A stretch of 64,000 nucleotides of DNA from assembly GCF_003604215.1 (NCBI RefSeq), contig NZ_QXGS01000003.1, positions 1 through 64,000 of the forward strand, written 5' to 3'. Positions 9,110-18,091 of this stretch are shown here, in pieces. Positions within the stretch are counted from its first letter, which is position 1. Every line of letters starts with the position of its first letter. The translations under genes were made by a program, and so were the position numbers. The notes under the pieces were generated by a model. That model had not been told where the DNA came from. It searched no databases and was given only the letters and a program-made list of their open reading frames with translations. Source of the DNA: Teichococcus vastitatis. Lineage in GTDB: Bacteria > Pseudomonadota > Alphaproteobacteria > Acetobacterales > Acetobacteraceae.

Positions 9110-10049
9110 CCACCTTCTGCCACTTGTCCAGCTCGGCGCGGACAAAGGCCTGGGCCTGCTCCGGCGTGCTGCCGACCGGCGTGGCGCCGAGCGCGGCGAA
9201 GCGCTCCTTGACGCTGGCCTCCTGCAGCTGCGCCACGGCGTCGGTCGCGATCTTGCTGGCCACCGGGCCGGGCAGCCCGGCCGGGCCGATGATGGCGCCC
9301 CAGGTGGAGGCCTCGAAGCCGGGCAGGCCGCTCTCGGCCACGGTCGGCAGGTCCGGCAGCACCGCGATGCGCTGCGCCGCGGTGGTGCCGAGCGCCTTCA
9401 GCTTGCCGGCCTGCACATGGCCGATCACCGCCGGAAGGGTGTCGAACATCACGTCGACGCGGCGGCCGATCAGGTCAGGATGCGCGGCGGTGGAGCCACG
9501 ATAAGGCACGTTGACCATCGGCGCGCCGACCTGGTGCGCGAACATCTCGGCCGCGAGGTGCACGGCACCGCCCGTGCTGGCGAAGGTGATCTCGCCCGGC
9601 TTCGACTTTACCAACGCGATCAGCTCGGGGATCGACTTGGCTGGAAAGTCAGGCGCCGTCACCACCACCAGCGGCACGGAATAGATGATGGAGAGAACGG
9701 AGAAGTCCTTCAGCGTGTCGAAGGGCGTGGTGTAGAGCGCGGCGTTCACCGCGTGGTTCACCGACACGAAGCCCAGCGTGGTGCCGTCGGGCTGCGCCTT
9801 GGCCACCGCGTCGCTGCCGACGATGCCGTTGGCACCGGTGCGGTTCTCCACCACCACCGATTGCTTCCAGACCGGCGTCAGCTTCTCGGCCAGCAGCCGG
9901 GCCGCGATGTCGGAGGCGCCGCCGGGCGTGTAGGGCACGATGATGCGCACGGTGGAGGGCGGGAAGGAGACTTGGGCCCGGGCGCCCGTGCTGAGGGCGA
10001 AGGCGGCCAGCGGCGCGGCCAGCAGGGCCGCGCGACGAGTAATCATCAT
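9081..10049 (-). CDS. Bug-family (TctC-like) solute-binding protein
   Basis: A 322-residue periplasmic binding protein. The signal peptide (Arg-Arg then a hydrophobic core ending ARA) is followed by the Bug signature VRIIVPYTPGGASDIAARLLAEKL. Internal motifs VENRTGANGIVGSDAVAKAQPDG and FASTGG are also typical. These proteins usually bind small carboxylates such as tricarboxylates, sugar acids or aromatic acids. AAGGA lies 7 bases before the ATG. The neighbouring dapA-like lyase and GntR regulator, on the same strand 69 bases upstream, suggest a sugar-acid substrate. No tctA/tctB membrane genes are present, which is common for this expanded family. Confidence 0.92.
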   Translation of the reverse strand: MMITRRAALLAAPLAAFALSTGARAQVSFPPSTVRIIVPYTPGGASDIAARLLAEKLTPVWKQSVVVENRTGANGIVGSDAVAKAQPDGTTLGFVSVNHAVNAALYTTPFDTLKDFSVLSIIYSVPLVVVTAPDFPAKSIPELIALVKSKPGEITFASTGGAVHLAAEMFAHQVGAPMVNVPYRGSTAAHPDLIGRRVDVMFDTLPAVIGHVQAGKLKALGTTAAQRIAVLPDLPTVAESGLPGFEASTWGAIIGPAGLPGPVASKIATDAVAQLQEASVKERFAALGATPVGSTPEQAQAFVRAELDKWQKVVTAAKIEKQ

Positions 10050-10118
10050 GGATTGTTCCTTGTTGCCTGGACGTCGAAGCCGGCGCGGCCGGTGCTGGCC
10101 GCCCGCGCCGGCCGGGGA

Positions 10119-11042
10119 TTACTTGGCCGCCGCGGTGCGCAGCAGGCCCCATTCGCCGAGGCGCTTGCGCAGCTCGGCCTCGGCGCGCGGCACCAGCGGC
10201 CAGGCGGAAGGCGGACGGGTCGCGCCGCAATCCTCGCCCATCATCTGCAGCGCGGCCTTCACCACCGACACGTTGGTGCCGTTCTGCTCCTCGGCGCGCA
10301 GCGCCTCGAAGGCGGACATGGTCTCGATCAGGCCGGCGGCCTTCGCGTAATCGCCCGCATCCAGTGCGGCATGGATCGCCACCGAATGCTCCGGCCAGAC
10401 ATTGATCAGGCCGGAGGTGTAGCCGCGCGCGCCGACGGCGTAGAAGGGTGGCGCCCAGGTCTCGGCCAGGCCGCCGACCCAGGCGATGTCCATGCCCTTG
10501 GTGGCGCGGATCATCTCGCCGAGGCGCAGCGGGGAGGGGGCGGCCCACTTCACGCCGATCACGCCCGGCACCTGGCACAGCGCCAGGATGTTGTCGTTGC
10601 CGATGCTGTCATTGCGCAGATACAGCACCACCGGCAGGCCCTGGCCGGCCTCGGCGACGCGCTGCACATAGGCCAGGATGCCGCGCGGCGAGACGAACGG
10701 GTCAGGCGGCTGGTGCACCATCAGCGCGGTGGCGCCGGCGGCCTTGGACGCCTTGGTCAGCGCCACCGCGTCATGCACCGAGCGGCCGATGCCGGCCAGC
10801 AGGGGCACGCGGCCGCCGATCTGCTCGGCCGCCACATGCACCATGCGCTCCGCCTCGGCAGTGGTGAGGCCGTAGAACTCACTGGTGTTGCCATTGGCCA
10901 CCAGCACGTGGACGCCGGCCTTCACCGCGCGGTCCACCACCGGCTGCAGCTTCGCCGGCGCCAGCTTGTCATCGCTGTCGAACGGGGTGACGAGGATACC
11001 AGAGATGCCGTTCAGCGCCGGCCGCAACTCAGATTGTGCCAT
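10119..11042 (-). CDS. DapA/KdgD-family aldolase or dehydratase
   Basis: A 307-residue class I aldolase-fold enzyme of the DHDPS/N-acetylneuraminate lyase family. The Schiff-base lysine is Lys165 in GVIGVKWAAP, with the partner Tyr141 in VVLYLRND. The N-terminal substrate loop reads NGNTSEFYGLT. DHDPS proper has GTTGE here, and the 5-dehydro-4-deoxyglucarate dehydratase branch has a GEF(F/Y) motif, so a sugar-acid dehydratase or lyase is more likely than lysine biosynthesis. It lies between a FCD-type GntR gene (15 bases upstream) and a Bug binding protein, consistent with a small catabolic operon. The exact substrate is not determinable from sequence. Confidence 0.82.
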   Translation of the reverse strand: MAQSELRPALNGISGILVTPFDSDDKLAPAKLQPVVDRAVKAGVHVLVANGNTSEFYGLTTAEAERMVHVAAEQIGGRVPLLAGIGRSVHDAVALTKASKAAGATALMVHQPPDPFVSPRGILAYVQRVAEAGQGLPVVLYLRNDSIGNDNILALCQVPGVIGVKWAAPSPLRLGEMIRATKGMDIAWVGGLAETWAPPFYAVGARGYTSGLINVWPEHSVAIHAALDAGDYAKAAGLIETMSAFEALRAEEQNGTNVSVVKAALQMMGEDCGATRPPSAWPLVPRAEAELRKRLGEWGLLRTAAAK

Positions 11043-11057
11043 GGTGCGTTTCCGTTT

Positions 11058-11747
11058 TCAGGTGTTGAAGGCGTCGAGGATGCCGCTGGCCTCGAGCGAG
11101 CGGCGAACATGCGCGCGCATCCGTGCCTCGGCCCGCTCGGGGTCGCGGCGACGGATGGCGGACAGGATGGCGGCGTGTTCCCGCCAGGCGCGGCGCGGCT
11201 CCTGCGGCGTGGACCGCAGCGCGCGGAGCCGGCCGAAATGGTCATAGGCCCGGAGCGCTTCCAGTGAGCGCTGCAGGAAGCTGTTGCCGGTCAGCCCCTC
11301 GATGCGGCCGTGAAATCGCTCATTGGCTTCCGCCAGCGCGGCGATGTCGTTGCCCTGCAGCAGGGGGCGCATGGCTCGCAGCAGGCCGAGCAGGGCTGCG
11401 ATGTCCTCCGCTCCCGCCTGCCGCGCCGCCAACGAGGCGGCGGTGCCTTCCAGCGCGATGCGGATCAGCCCCATCTCGGCCAGCCGGCGCGGGCCGAACT
11501 CGGCCACCAGCGTGCCGCGCCGGGGCAGGGTGACCACCATTCCCTCTGCTTCGAGGCGCCGCAGCGCTTCCCGCACCGGCTGCGCGGAGATGCCCAGCGT
11601 CTGGGCAAGCGAGCGTTCCGAGATGCGCTCGCCCCCGGGCAGGCTGCCATCGACGATGGCGTCGCGGAGCCGGCGATAAGCGCGCTCGGCGAGGGACAGG
11701 ATGTCCTCGGCGGCAAGCGGAACGAGGCCGGCAGGGCTGTCGAGCAT
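11058..11747 (-). CDS. GntR-family regulator, FadR/FCD subfamily
   Basis: A 229-residue regulator. A GntR winged helix occupies about residues 18-85 (YRRLRDAIVDGSLPGGERISERSLAQ region, then VREALRRLEAEG). An FCD effector domain follows, with the metal-ligand pattern E.NE.FH, EH and H typical of carboxylate sensing. It is the first gene of a three-gene run with the dapA-like enzyme and the Bug protein, so it probably controls that run in response to the substrate. It diverges from a small NTF2-like gene across about 125 bases. Confidence 0.88.
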   Translation of the reverse strand: MLDSPAGLVPLAAEDILSLAERAYRRLRDAIVDGSLPGGERISERSLAQTLGISAQPVREALRRLEAEGMVVTLPRRGTLVAEFGPRRLAEMGLIRIALEGTAASLAARQAGAEDIAALLGLLRAMRPLLQGNDIAALAEANERFHGRIEGLTGNSFLQRSLEALRAYDHFGRLRALRSTPQEPRRAWREHAAILSAIRRRDPERAEARMRAHVRRSLEASGILDAFNT

Positions 11748-11871
11748 GGGGCAACGCTATCAGGCCTTGCGACCGGACTGCAATAGCAGATTGCAGACGG
11801 CCTGGATCAGGCTGGGTGAACGATCGGCCGCGCTGCGCGTTGTAGCCACGTCCCGAACAAGGAAGCGCGGC

Positions 11872-12249
11872 ATGGAAGACGAGCGGATCTGGCCTTTGGA
11901 GGAAAGCCTTTGGACGGCCGACCCCCAGCACTACCGCGAGCTGATCGATGATGAATGCCTGATGGTGCTGCCCGAGCCGCCCTTCGTGCTGGGTGGCGAG
12001 CAGGCCGTGGCGGCGGTGTCCGATACGCCGCGCTGGTCCAAGGTGGAGTTTTCCGCTCAGCAGGTGCGGCGACCGCAGGAAGGCCTGATCGTCATCGCCT
12101 ACAAGGCGCGGGCCGAGCGCGAAGGCCACGAGCCCTATGAGGCCCATTGCACCACCACCTTCCGGCGCCTGGGTCCGGAGGAATGGCGGGTGATCCAGCA
12201 CCAGCAGACGCCGCCGCTGGTGATCGGCCCTTCCGAACGGCGCGACTGA
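11872..12249 (+). CDS. Small NTF2-like (DUF4440/SnoaL type) protein
   Basis: A 125-residue soluble protein. The pattern of an N-terminal helix with LWTADPQHYRELIDDECLMVLP, then alternating strands ending in TTTFRRLGPEEWRVIQHQQTP, is that of the NTF2/DUF4440 fold, a cone-shaped domain used for small-molecule binding or simple enzymology. The start at ATG 11872 follows AAGGAAG at good spacing. The open frame extends upstream to 11701 but overlaps the divergent gntR, so I reject the longer form. The function is unknown. Confidence 0.7.
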   Translation: MEDERIWPLEESLWTADPQHYRELIDDECLMVLPEPPFVLGGEQAVAAVSDTPRWSKVEFSAQQVRRPQEGLIVIAYKARAEREGHEPYEAHCTTTFRRLGPEEWRVIQHQQTPPLVIGPSERRD

Positions 12250-12272
12250 GGAAGCCTGACGGAATGCGCGGT

Positions 12273-12803
12273 TCAGCGCGGCGGTGACACGCCGCGCGCC
12301 ACCGCGTCGAACTCGGCCTCGCGGCGGATGAATTCCGCGGCTGGTGCGGCGCACACCGTGGTGGTGCGCCCCAGCGGTGTTTCCAGAATGGTAAAGGCGG
12401 CGCGGCTGTCGCCCGGCACGCCGGTTTGCGGACGGAGTTTCGCCACGAGCCGCAGCCCGGTGACGCCGTCCTGTTCCACCGTGGTCTCCCGCAGCACCTC
12501 GTACACGGTGGCCAGGCGGGTCCGTTCCAGCTTCTGCCAGGCCGGGCTGCCTGCCAGGTTGTTCAGCGTCGCCTGATCGATCTGCCGGTCGCGCGGCGGC
12601 GCAGGCACGAAGGCCACTTGGCAGTCCGGGGCCGCCGCGCCGGGCCGGCCGACCGCGAAGCGTGACGTCTGCGGCGCGCGCGGCTCCACTGGCGCCGCCG
12701 CATAGGGCGGCGGCGGTGCCACGCGCAACGCCGCTTCGTCTGCTCTTGCTGCACCAGGGAGCAGCAAGAGCAGCGGCAGCAGAATCGGCCGGATCGGCGT
12801 CAA
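12273..12803 (-). CDS. Hypothetical secreted protein with TTG start
   Basis: A 176-residue product I do not recognise. Residues 1-22 form a clear signal peptide (a run of leucines ending ARA), followed by a Pro/Ala-rich stretch and a small compact domain with two cysteines (DCQVAF and TVCAAP), perhaps disulphide-linked in the periplasm. No ATG is available before the signal peptide. The start is TTG at 12803, overlapping the stop of the upstream NMT1-type gene as TTGA, so it is probably translated by coupling to that gene. The 3' end faces the NTF2-like gene. Confidence 0.68.
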   Translation of the reverse strand: MTPIRPILLPLLLLLPGAARADEAALRVAPPPPYAAAPVEPRAPQTSRFAVGRPGAAAPDCQVAFVPAPPRDRQIDQATLNNLAGSPAWQKLERTRLATVYEVLRETTVEQDGVTGLRLVAKLRPQTGVPGDSRAAFTILETPLGRTTTVCAAPAAEFIRREAEFDAVARGVSPPR

Positions 12804-13825
12804 ACGAGGCGCCGATCGGCCGCGGGCGGAAGGCAGCGGTCAGTGAACAGGCTGTCCACCGTCGGCACCTCCTTCAGCCCATAGGCCTCGGCATTGGCCC
12901 GCAGCAGGGTCTCGGCGCGCGCGGGGTCGAGGTGCCCGGTACCATGTTCGCGCACCGTGTCCGTCAGGATGCAGCGGTCTCGCGTCATCGCCCAGCGGCG
13001 CTGTTCCAGCGCCACGTCGAACAACGGTTCCCGCTTCTTCACCGAGGCCATGGCGGCCGCCGGATCGGCCAACAAACCCTTCAGCCCGCCGATCACCGCG
13101 CGCACCGCGCCATCCGCCTGTTGCTGATTCTGCCGCAGCCACTCGGCGCGCACCAGTAGCCCGCTGCCATACTGGTCCAGCCCGTTCTCGGCATAGGTCC
13201 AGGAGACGATGTCGGACTCCGCGATGTTCAGCGCCAGCAGGTTGAAGTGGGTGGTGAACAGGAAGCCGGTGACGGCATCCACCTTGCCCTGCGCCAGCAT
13301 GGTGTCGCGCAGATTCGCCGCCATGTTGCTCCACTGAATGCGCGAGGCGTCGATTCCGGCGGCGCGGGCGAAGGGCGGAAACAGCACGCGCGATGCCTCG
13401 CCCTCCGGGGCGCCGAGGCTGTGGCCCGGCAGGTCCTTCAGGCTGGCAATGCCGGAGCGCCGGGTGGTGATCACGGCGGCGGCGGTGCGGTCCAGCACCG
13501 GGTAGATGCAGACCACGCGGCGGGTCGGGTTCTCGGCGTTGAACTTCACCGCCGCCGAGATCTCCGCATAGCCCATCTCATAGGCGCCGGACGCCACCTT
13601 CACCACCGTGTCGCCGGAGCCGAAGCCGCGGTCGATCTTCACCGCCAGCCCCTGGTCCCGGAACAGGCCCCGCTCCTCGGCCAGGGTGAACAGGGAATGG
13701 TTGCCCTGGAGCGCCCAGTCGAGTGCGACGCGGAACGGCGCCTGGGCGCGGGCGCCGTGCAGGCCGGGCAGGGTCAGCGCCGGGCTGGCTCCCAGGGCAG
13801 CCAGAAGGGTGCGGCGAGGCATCAT
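12800..13825 (-). CDS. NMT1/THI5-family ABC substrate-binding protein (orphan)
   Basis: A 341-residue periplasmic binding protein with a signal peptide (residues 1-27). The mature start RVALDWALQGNHSLFTLAEERGLF matches the SsuA/NMT1 type II fold, which carries sulfonates, nitrate, riboflavin or thiamine precursors. Blocks GSGDTVVKVASGAYEMGYAE and SIASLKDLPGHSLGAPEG-like segments follow the family pattern. No permease or ATPase gene adjoins it. Its only operon partner is the downstream secreted protein, whose TTG start overlaps this stop. It differs from thiY at 55 kb, which has the pyrimidine-binding-type DWFVNPDHAP motif. Confidence 0.85.
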   Translation of the reverse strand: MMPRRTLLAALGASPALTLPGLHGARAQAPFRVALDWALQGNHSLFTLAEERGLFRDQGLAVKIDRGFGSGDTVVKVASGAYEMGYAEISAAVKFNAENPTRRVVCIYPVLDRTAAAVITTRRSGIASLKDLPGHSLGAPEGEASRVLFPPFARAAGIDASRIQWSNMAANLRDTMLAQGKVDAVTGFLFTTHFNLLALNIAESDIVSWTYAENGLDQYGSGLLVRAEWLRQNQQQADGAVRAVIGGLKGLLADPAAAMASVKKREPLFDVALEQRRWAMTRDRCILTDTVREHGTGHLDPARAETLLRANAEAYGLKEVPTVDSLFTDRCLPPAADRRLV

Positions 13826-13876
13826 GACGATGATTTCCGGTGTTTCGCCGTTTGAAGACCCCGCCCGCCCGTCGCG

Positions 13877-14587
13877 TCAAGCACGCGGCGCGGCGGGATC
13901 GTGCTCCGGGGTGCCCGCCACCAGCGCATCGCGCAGCACCGAGTGGAACTCGCGCCGGTGCAGTTCCCGCAGCACCAACAGGGAGGAGGCGATCAGCGCC
14001 ACCGGGTGAAGGATCCAGGCCAGGGCCGCGAGACCGAAATAATAGGCCCGCAGCCCGGTGTTGAAGTGGCGGGCGGCGCGGTTGGCGACCTCGGCCGCGA
14101 TATCCGCCTGCGGCAGCGCCTCCGGCAGCTCGCCCAGGCCGCCAACGCAGATGGAGGTGTAATTGAACTGCCGCAGTGCCCAGGTCAGCTCGAAGAAGGC
14201 GCGCACGAAGATGAAGATCAGCAGGAAGATGCGCAACTCCCACCCCGCAGGGTCGGAGGGCACCTGCACGAAGGGCACGGCGCCGAAGATGCGCTCGCCC
14301 AGATCCGGTGCCCCCAGCATCGCCACCAGCCCACCCAGGATGAAGATGCTGGTGTTGGCCAGAAAGGAGGTGGAGGTCATCAAATTGCCGATGATGGAGA
14401 TGTCGGGGATGCGGTTGTCCCGGCTCGGCACGGTTCGCATCCAGCGGCGGCGGTATTCGTCCATCGCGGCGATGACGCTGCGGCTGCGGATCGACGGCAC
14501 CCGGTCGACGATGGTGGCGTAGCCCATCCAGCAGCCGCTGAAGATGGCAAGGGCGATCCAGTCGAGGGCGGTGAGCGGCAGGTCCAT
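13877..14587 (-). CDS. DUF599-family membrane protein
   Basis: A 236-residue integral membrane protein. It has an N-terminal helix (residues 8-25), a conserved cytoplasmic stretch with DEYRRRWM and RDNRIPDISIIGNLM, then three further hydrophobic segments (about 75-95, 118-140, 185-205). These features match the DUF599 family, widespread in Proteobacteria and without known function. It ends 50 bases after the NMT1-type gene start and diverges from the MFS transporter. Nothing nearby gives a role. Confidence 0.8.
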   Translation of the reverse strand: MDLPLTALDWIALAIFSGCWMGYATIVDRVPSIRSRSVIAAMDEYRRRWMRTVPSRDNRIPDISIIGNLMTSTSFLANTSIFILGGLVAMLGAPDLGERIFGAVPFVQVPSDPAGWELRIFLLIFIFVRAFFELTWALRQFNYTSICVGGLGELPEALPQADIAAEVANRAARHFNTGLRAYYFGLAALAWILHPVALIASSLLVLRELHRREFHSVLRDALVAGTPEHDPAAPRA

Positions 14588-14689
14588 GACCCGGCCTTAG
14601 CATGGGACCGGGCGGAACGCGGCGAGTCGGCACGTTACCCGCTGCCGAACCCAGTTGCGCCGGCCGTCCGAGCAGGCCAAGCCGCGGGC

Positions 14690-15832
14690 ATGACGACCAA
14701 CCGCGATCCACACGCCGCACGGCGTGCCATCCGTCTGGTGTTTCTCGCCAACGCCATCACCTTTGCCGCCTGGGCGCCGCTGGTGCCGCTGGTGCGGGCG
14801 GAGCTTCTCCTGTCGGAGGCGACACTCGGCCTGGTGCTGCTGGCGCTCGGCGCGGGCGGCATCCTGGCCATGCCGCTGACCGGTGGCCTGGTGATCCGGT
14901 TCGGCAGCCGCGCCACCTGCACGGCGGCCGGCATCGGCTTCGCGCTGGTGCTGCCGTTCCTGGCGCTGGCGCCGAATGTCTGGCTGCTCGGCGCCACCGT
15001 GTTCCTGTTCGGTGCCACCGGCGGCATGATGGACGTGTCCATGAATGCCCAGGCCGTGGCGGTGGAGGCGAGGGGCAGCCGCCCCGTGATGTCCTCGATC
15101 CACGGGGTGTGGAGCCTGGGAGGGCTGCTCGGCGTGGCCGCGGTGGCGGCCATGCTCCGGGCTGGGCTGCCGCCGCTGGGTGCCGTGTTGCTGGTGTCGG
15201 CGGCGGCGCTGCTGCTTCTGCTGACGCAGTTCCGCGCCCTGCTGGACAGCTCGTCGGATCGTCCTGGCGAGGCCGGGCACGGCTTCGCCCTGCCGCGCGG
15301 CCCGGTGCTCGGCATCGGCGTGCTGGCGCTGCTGGCCTTCCTGGCGGAGGGCAGCGTGCTGGACTGGGGCGGTATCCTGCTCAGCGAATCCCGCGGCGTG
15401 GATCTGACGCTGGCCGGGGCCGGCTACGCCGCCTTTTCTCTGGCCATGGCCGCGGCGCGGTTGACCGGCGACAGCATGACCAAGCGTTTCGGCGCGGTCG
15501 CCATGCTGCGGGCCGGCGCGGTGCTGGCCGCGGCGGGCTTCGTCGCGGCCGCCCTGCTGCCATGGGGCTGGACCGCCATGGCAGGCTTCCTGCTGGTGGG
15601 CTTTGGCCTTGCCAACATCGTGCCGCTGCTGATCAGCGCCGCCGGGCGCCTGCCAGGCGTGGCGCCGGGAACGGCGCTCGCCGCCGTCGCCACCCTCGGC
15701 TATTCCGGACTACTGGCCGGCCCGGCAGCGATCGGGTTCGTGGCCGAGGCGGTGGGGCTGGAACTGGCCCTGGCGGGGGTTGGCGCGCTGATGCTGCTGG
15801 TGGTGGCCCGGGCGGGGCTGGCACGCGGCTGA
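14690..15832 (+). CDS. Major facilitator superfamily transporter
   Basis: A 380-residue protein of about 12 predicted membrane helices, lacking large loops. It resembles the short FucP/YbjJ-like MFS branch: FLANAITFAAWAPLVPLVR in helix 1, then GGILAMPLTGGLVIRFGSR, the family A-like motif between helices 2 and 3. I choose ATG 14690 because helix 1 follows at once and upstream codons overlap the divergent DUF599 gene. The substrate is unknown. An imperfect hairpin follows the stop. Confidence 0.85.
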   Translation: MTTNRDPHAARRAIRLVFLANAITFAAWAPLVPLVRAELLLSEATLGLVLLALGAGGILAMPLTGGLVIRFGSRATCTAAGIGFALVLPFLALAPNVWLLGATVFLFGATGGMMDVSMNAQAVAVEARGSRPVMSSIHGVWSLGGLLGVAAVAAMLRAGLPPLGAVLLVSAAALLLLLTQFRALLDSSSDRPGEAGHGFALPRGPVLGIGVLALLAFLAEGSVLDWGGILLSESRGVDLTLAGAGYAAFSLAMAAARLTGDSMTKRFGAVAMLRAGAVLAAAGFVAAALLPWGWTAMAGFLLVGFGLANIVPLLISAAGRLPGVAPGTALAAVATLGYSGLLAGPAAIGFVAEAVGLELALAGVGALMLLVVARAGLARG

Positions 15833-15837
15833 ATGCT

Positions 15838-15878
15838 GCCCGTCTCCATCCGGCAGTTGATGTGGATGCTGGACGGGC
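15838..15878 (+). terminator. Possible terminator hairpin after the MFS gene
   Basis: GCCCGTC at 15838-15844 pairs with GACGGGC at 15872-15878. Inside these, CCATCC pairs imperfectly with GGATG. The stem begins 6 bases after the MFS stop. It has no T-run, so factor-independent termination is uncertain. Confidence 0.35.
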
Positions 15879-16110
15879 GGCAAGGTCGCGCGGGCACCTG
15901 CCACCCGCCGCTGGTCCCGGGGAGGCAGCGCGAGGTCTGCAGTGTCCCGCAAGCACCGCCACGGCCAGAGGCTAACTGCGATCGACCGATGTTTCCGGCC
16001 GAAGCCATGCCGATACTCAGCGCATCGGCGGCGGCCTCGGGTGCCGCGGCATGGCGGAGGCAGCTGTCCACGGCGCCAACGGCGGCGAGGCCGCGTCGCC
16101 ATCCGGCATG
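15879..16110. other. Intergenic stretch with nothing recognised
   Basis: Between the hairpin after the MFS gene and the icd terminator I find no ribosome-binding site with a convincing frame, no RNA structure and no repeat. The base composition is as GC-rich as the flanks. It is simply the gap between two convergent genes. Confidence 0.6.
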
Positions 16111-16142
16111 AAAAAGGCGGGGCCCGCCGTGGAGCCCCGCCT
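16111..16142 (-). terminator. Intrinsic terminator of icd
   Basis: Read on the minus strand, AGGCGGGG (16142-16135) and CCCCGCCT (16122-16115) form an 8-base perfect stem with a 12-base loop, directly followed by five T (the A-run 16111-16115 on the plus strand). It lies 24 bases beyond the icd stop and is the clearest factor-independent terminator in the window. Confidence 0.85.
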
Positions 16143-16165
16143 GAAGCGTTCTGGGCGTGAGGCGC

Positions 16166-17377
16166 TCAGCCCATCTTCTTCTTCAGGTTCTCGTCCAGCT
16201 TGGACAGGAAGTTCTGGGTGTTCAGCCAGGGCTGGTCCCGGCCGATCAGCACGGCCAGGTCCTTGGTCATGAAGCCGCTTTCCACCGTCTCGATGCAGAC
16301 CTGCTCCAGGGCGTTGGCGAAATCGGTCACGTCCGGCGTGCCATCGAACTTGCCGCGATAGGCCAGGCCGCGGGTCCAGGCAAAGATCGAGGCGATCGGG
16401 TTGGTCGAGGTTTCGCGGCCCTTCTGGTGCTCGCGGAAGTGCCGCGTCACCGTGCCGTGCGCGGCCTCGGATTCCACCGTGTTGCCGTCCGGGGACAGCA
16501 GCACGGAGGTCATCAGGCCGAGCGAGCCAAAGCCCTGCGCCACGATGTCGGACTGCACGTCGCCATCGTAGTTCTTGCAGGCCCAGATGTAGCCACCTTC
16601 CCACTTCAGGGCGGAGGCCACCATGTCGTCGATCAGCCGGTCCTCGTAGGTGAGGTTGCGCTTCTCGAACTCGGCCTTGAACTCGGCGTCGTAGATGGCG
16701 CGGAAGATGTCCTTGAAGTTGCCGTCATAGGCCTTCAGGATCGTGTTCTTGTGGCTGAAATACACCGAGTAGTTGCGCGCCAGGCCATAGTTGAAGGAGG
16801 CGCGGGCGAAGCCCTCGATCGACTTGTTCAGGTTGTGCTGCATCATGGCAGCGCCGGCGCCCTTGAAGTCGAACTGGCCGATTTCCTGCGTCTCACCGTT
16901 CTCGGCGACGTAGGACATCTTCACCGTGCCGGGGCCGGGCACCTTCATCTCGACGGCGCGGTAGATGTCGCCATAAGCATGGCGGCCGACCACGATCGGC
17001 TTCGACCAGTGCGGCACCAGGCGCGGCACGTTCTGGCAGATGATCGGCTCACGGAAGATGGTGCCGTCGAGGATGTTGCGGATCGTCCCGTTCGGGGACT
17101 TCCACATCTTCTTCAGGCCGAACTCCTTCACCCGCGCCTCGTCCGGGGTGATGGTGGCGCATTTCACGCCGACGCCGTACTGCTTGATGGCGTTCGCCGC
17201 GTCGATGGTGACCTGGTCATCGGTCTGGTCGCGATACTCGATGCCGAGGTCGTAATACTTCAGGTCGACGTCGAGATAGGGGTTGATCAGCTTGTCCTTG
17301 ATGAACCCCCAGATGATGCGGGTCATCTCGTCGCCGTCGAGCTCGACGACGGGGGTCTTTACTTTGATCTTGGCCAT
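16166..17377 (-). CDS. icd: NADP-dependent isocitrate dehydrogenase
   Basis: A 403-residue TCA-cycle enzyme that oxidatively decarboxylates isocitrate to 2-oxoglutarate, making NADPH in the cytosol. It belongs to the eukaryote-like dimeric subfamily found in alphaproteobacteria: [17 protein letters not shown] at the start, [19 protein letters not shown] with the substrate-binding Ser/Asn/Arg residues, and [23 protein letters not shown] with the metal-binding aspartates. The length is typical. GAGGATC lies before the ATG. It is monocistronic, with a strong terminator downstream and a divergent DUF3597 gene upstream. Confidence 0.97.
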   Translation of the reverse strand: MAKIKVKTPVVELDGDEMTRIIWGFIKDKLINPYLDVDLKYYDLGIEYRDQTDDQVTIDAANAIKQYGVGVKCATITPDEARVKEFGLKKMWKSPNGTIRNILDGTIFREPIICQNVPRLVPHWSKPIVVGRHAYGDIYRAVEMKVPGPGTVKMSYVAENGETQEIGQFDFKGAGAAMMQHNLNKSIEGFARASFNYGLARNYSVYFSHKNTILKAYDGNFKDIFRAIYDAEFKAEFEKRNLTYEDRLIDDMVASALKWEGGYIWACKNYDGDVQSDIVAQGFGSLGLMTSVLLSPDGNTVESEAAHGTVTRHFREHQKGRETSTNPIASIFAWTRGLAYRGKFDGTPDVTDFANALEQVCIETVESGFMTKDLAVLIGRDQPWLNTQNFLSKLDENLKKKMG

Positions 17378-17572
17378 GCCGATCCTCGTCTAAACGCCAG
17401 AGAATGCCGCCGGCATGGGCCGGGATCGCATCCGGAAGGCCGGCGGCGGCTGGGCCGGACAATCGCATCGGCGGGAGGGCTGGGCAAGGGCGGCGGCCCC
17501 ACAACTTACCCGGGGCGCGGGCGTTACAAAGCCTCAGCCCTAGCACGGGCCTGGCAAAAGGAGTTTCGCCGC

Positions 17573-18031
17573 ATGAGCGTTTTCGGGTCCATCCTGTCCA
17601 AGATCTTCGGCCATGGCACAGCGGGCGCCGCCCCCTCCGGCACCGCCCCCGTATCCGATGACACCCCGAAGCCGACGGCGGCCGACGCGCAGCCGGGTGC
17701 CGCGACGCCGCCGGTTCCCGGCACCGCCCCGGCCGCCAGCGGCGCTGCGGCCGCGACGCCAGTGCCCACGCAGCAGGTCGACGTCGCGGCCGTGTTGAGC
17801 GACATGGCGTCGAAGAATCCGCAGCAGCTGAACTGGAAGCAATCGATCGTCGATCTGATGAAGCTGCTGGGGCTCGACAGCAGCCTCGACAACCGCAAGG
17901 CCCTGGCCAAGGAGCTGGGTTATTCCGGCGACATGAATGACTCGGCCAGCATGAACATCTGGCTGCACAAGCAGGTCATGAACAAGCTGGCCGAGAATGG
18001 CGGCAACGTGCCGGCCGAGCTGAAGGACTAG
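17573..18031 (+). CDS. DUF3597 domain protein
   Basis: A 152-residue protein in three parts: a short amphipathic N-terminal segment MSVFGSILSKIFGHG, a low-complexity Ala/Pro/Thr linker (residues about 18-68), and a C-terminal DUF3597 domain (VDVAAVLSDMASKNPQQLNWKQSIVDLMKLL, then LAKELGYSGDMNDSASMNIWLHKQVM). The C-terminal domain is a small helical fold of unknown function found in stand-alone proteins across Proteobacteria. AAAAGGAG at 17556-17563 is a strong ribosome site. It diverges from icd. Confidence 0.85.
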   Translation: MSVFGSILSKIFGHGTAGAAPSGTAPVSDDTPKPTAADAQPGAATPPVPGTAPAASGAAAATPVPTQQVDVAAVLSDMASKNPQQLNWKQSIVDLMKLLGLDSSLDNRKALAKELGYSGDMNDSASMNIWLHKQVMNKLAENGGNVPAELKD

Positions 18032-18091
18032 GCTTCGCGAGCGGGAAAGGCGGGGCCGCGAGGCCGCGCCGCTCCCACGCGGTCAGCCTGA

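Noticed and set aside
9417-11267. Plus-strand open frame over Bug, dapA-like and gntR genes
   Set aside because: It is antisense to three recognised genes with intact motifs and is rich in His/Arg/Gly.
12800-13825. A second thiamine-precursor importer based on the NMT1 domain
   Set aside because: It lacks the DWFVNPDHAP-type motif, a riboswitch and permease/ATPase partners. The NMT1 fold alone is not specific to thiamine.
16157-17572. Long in-frame extension upstream of the DUF3597 gene, antisense to icd
   Set aside because: icd is certain on the other strand, and DUF3597 begins with its own ribosome site and ATG at 17573.
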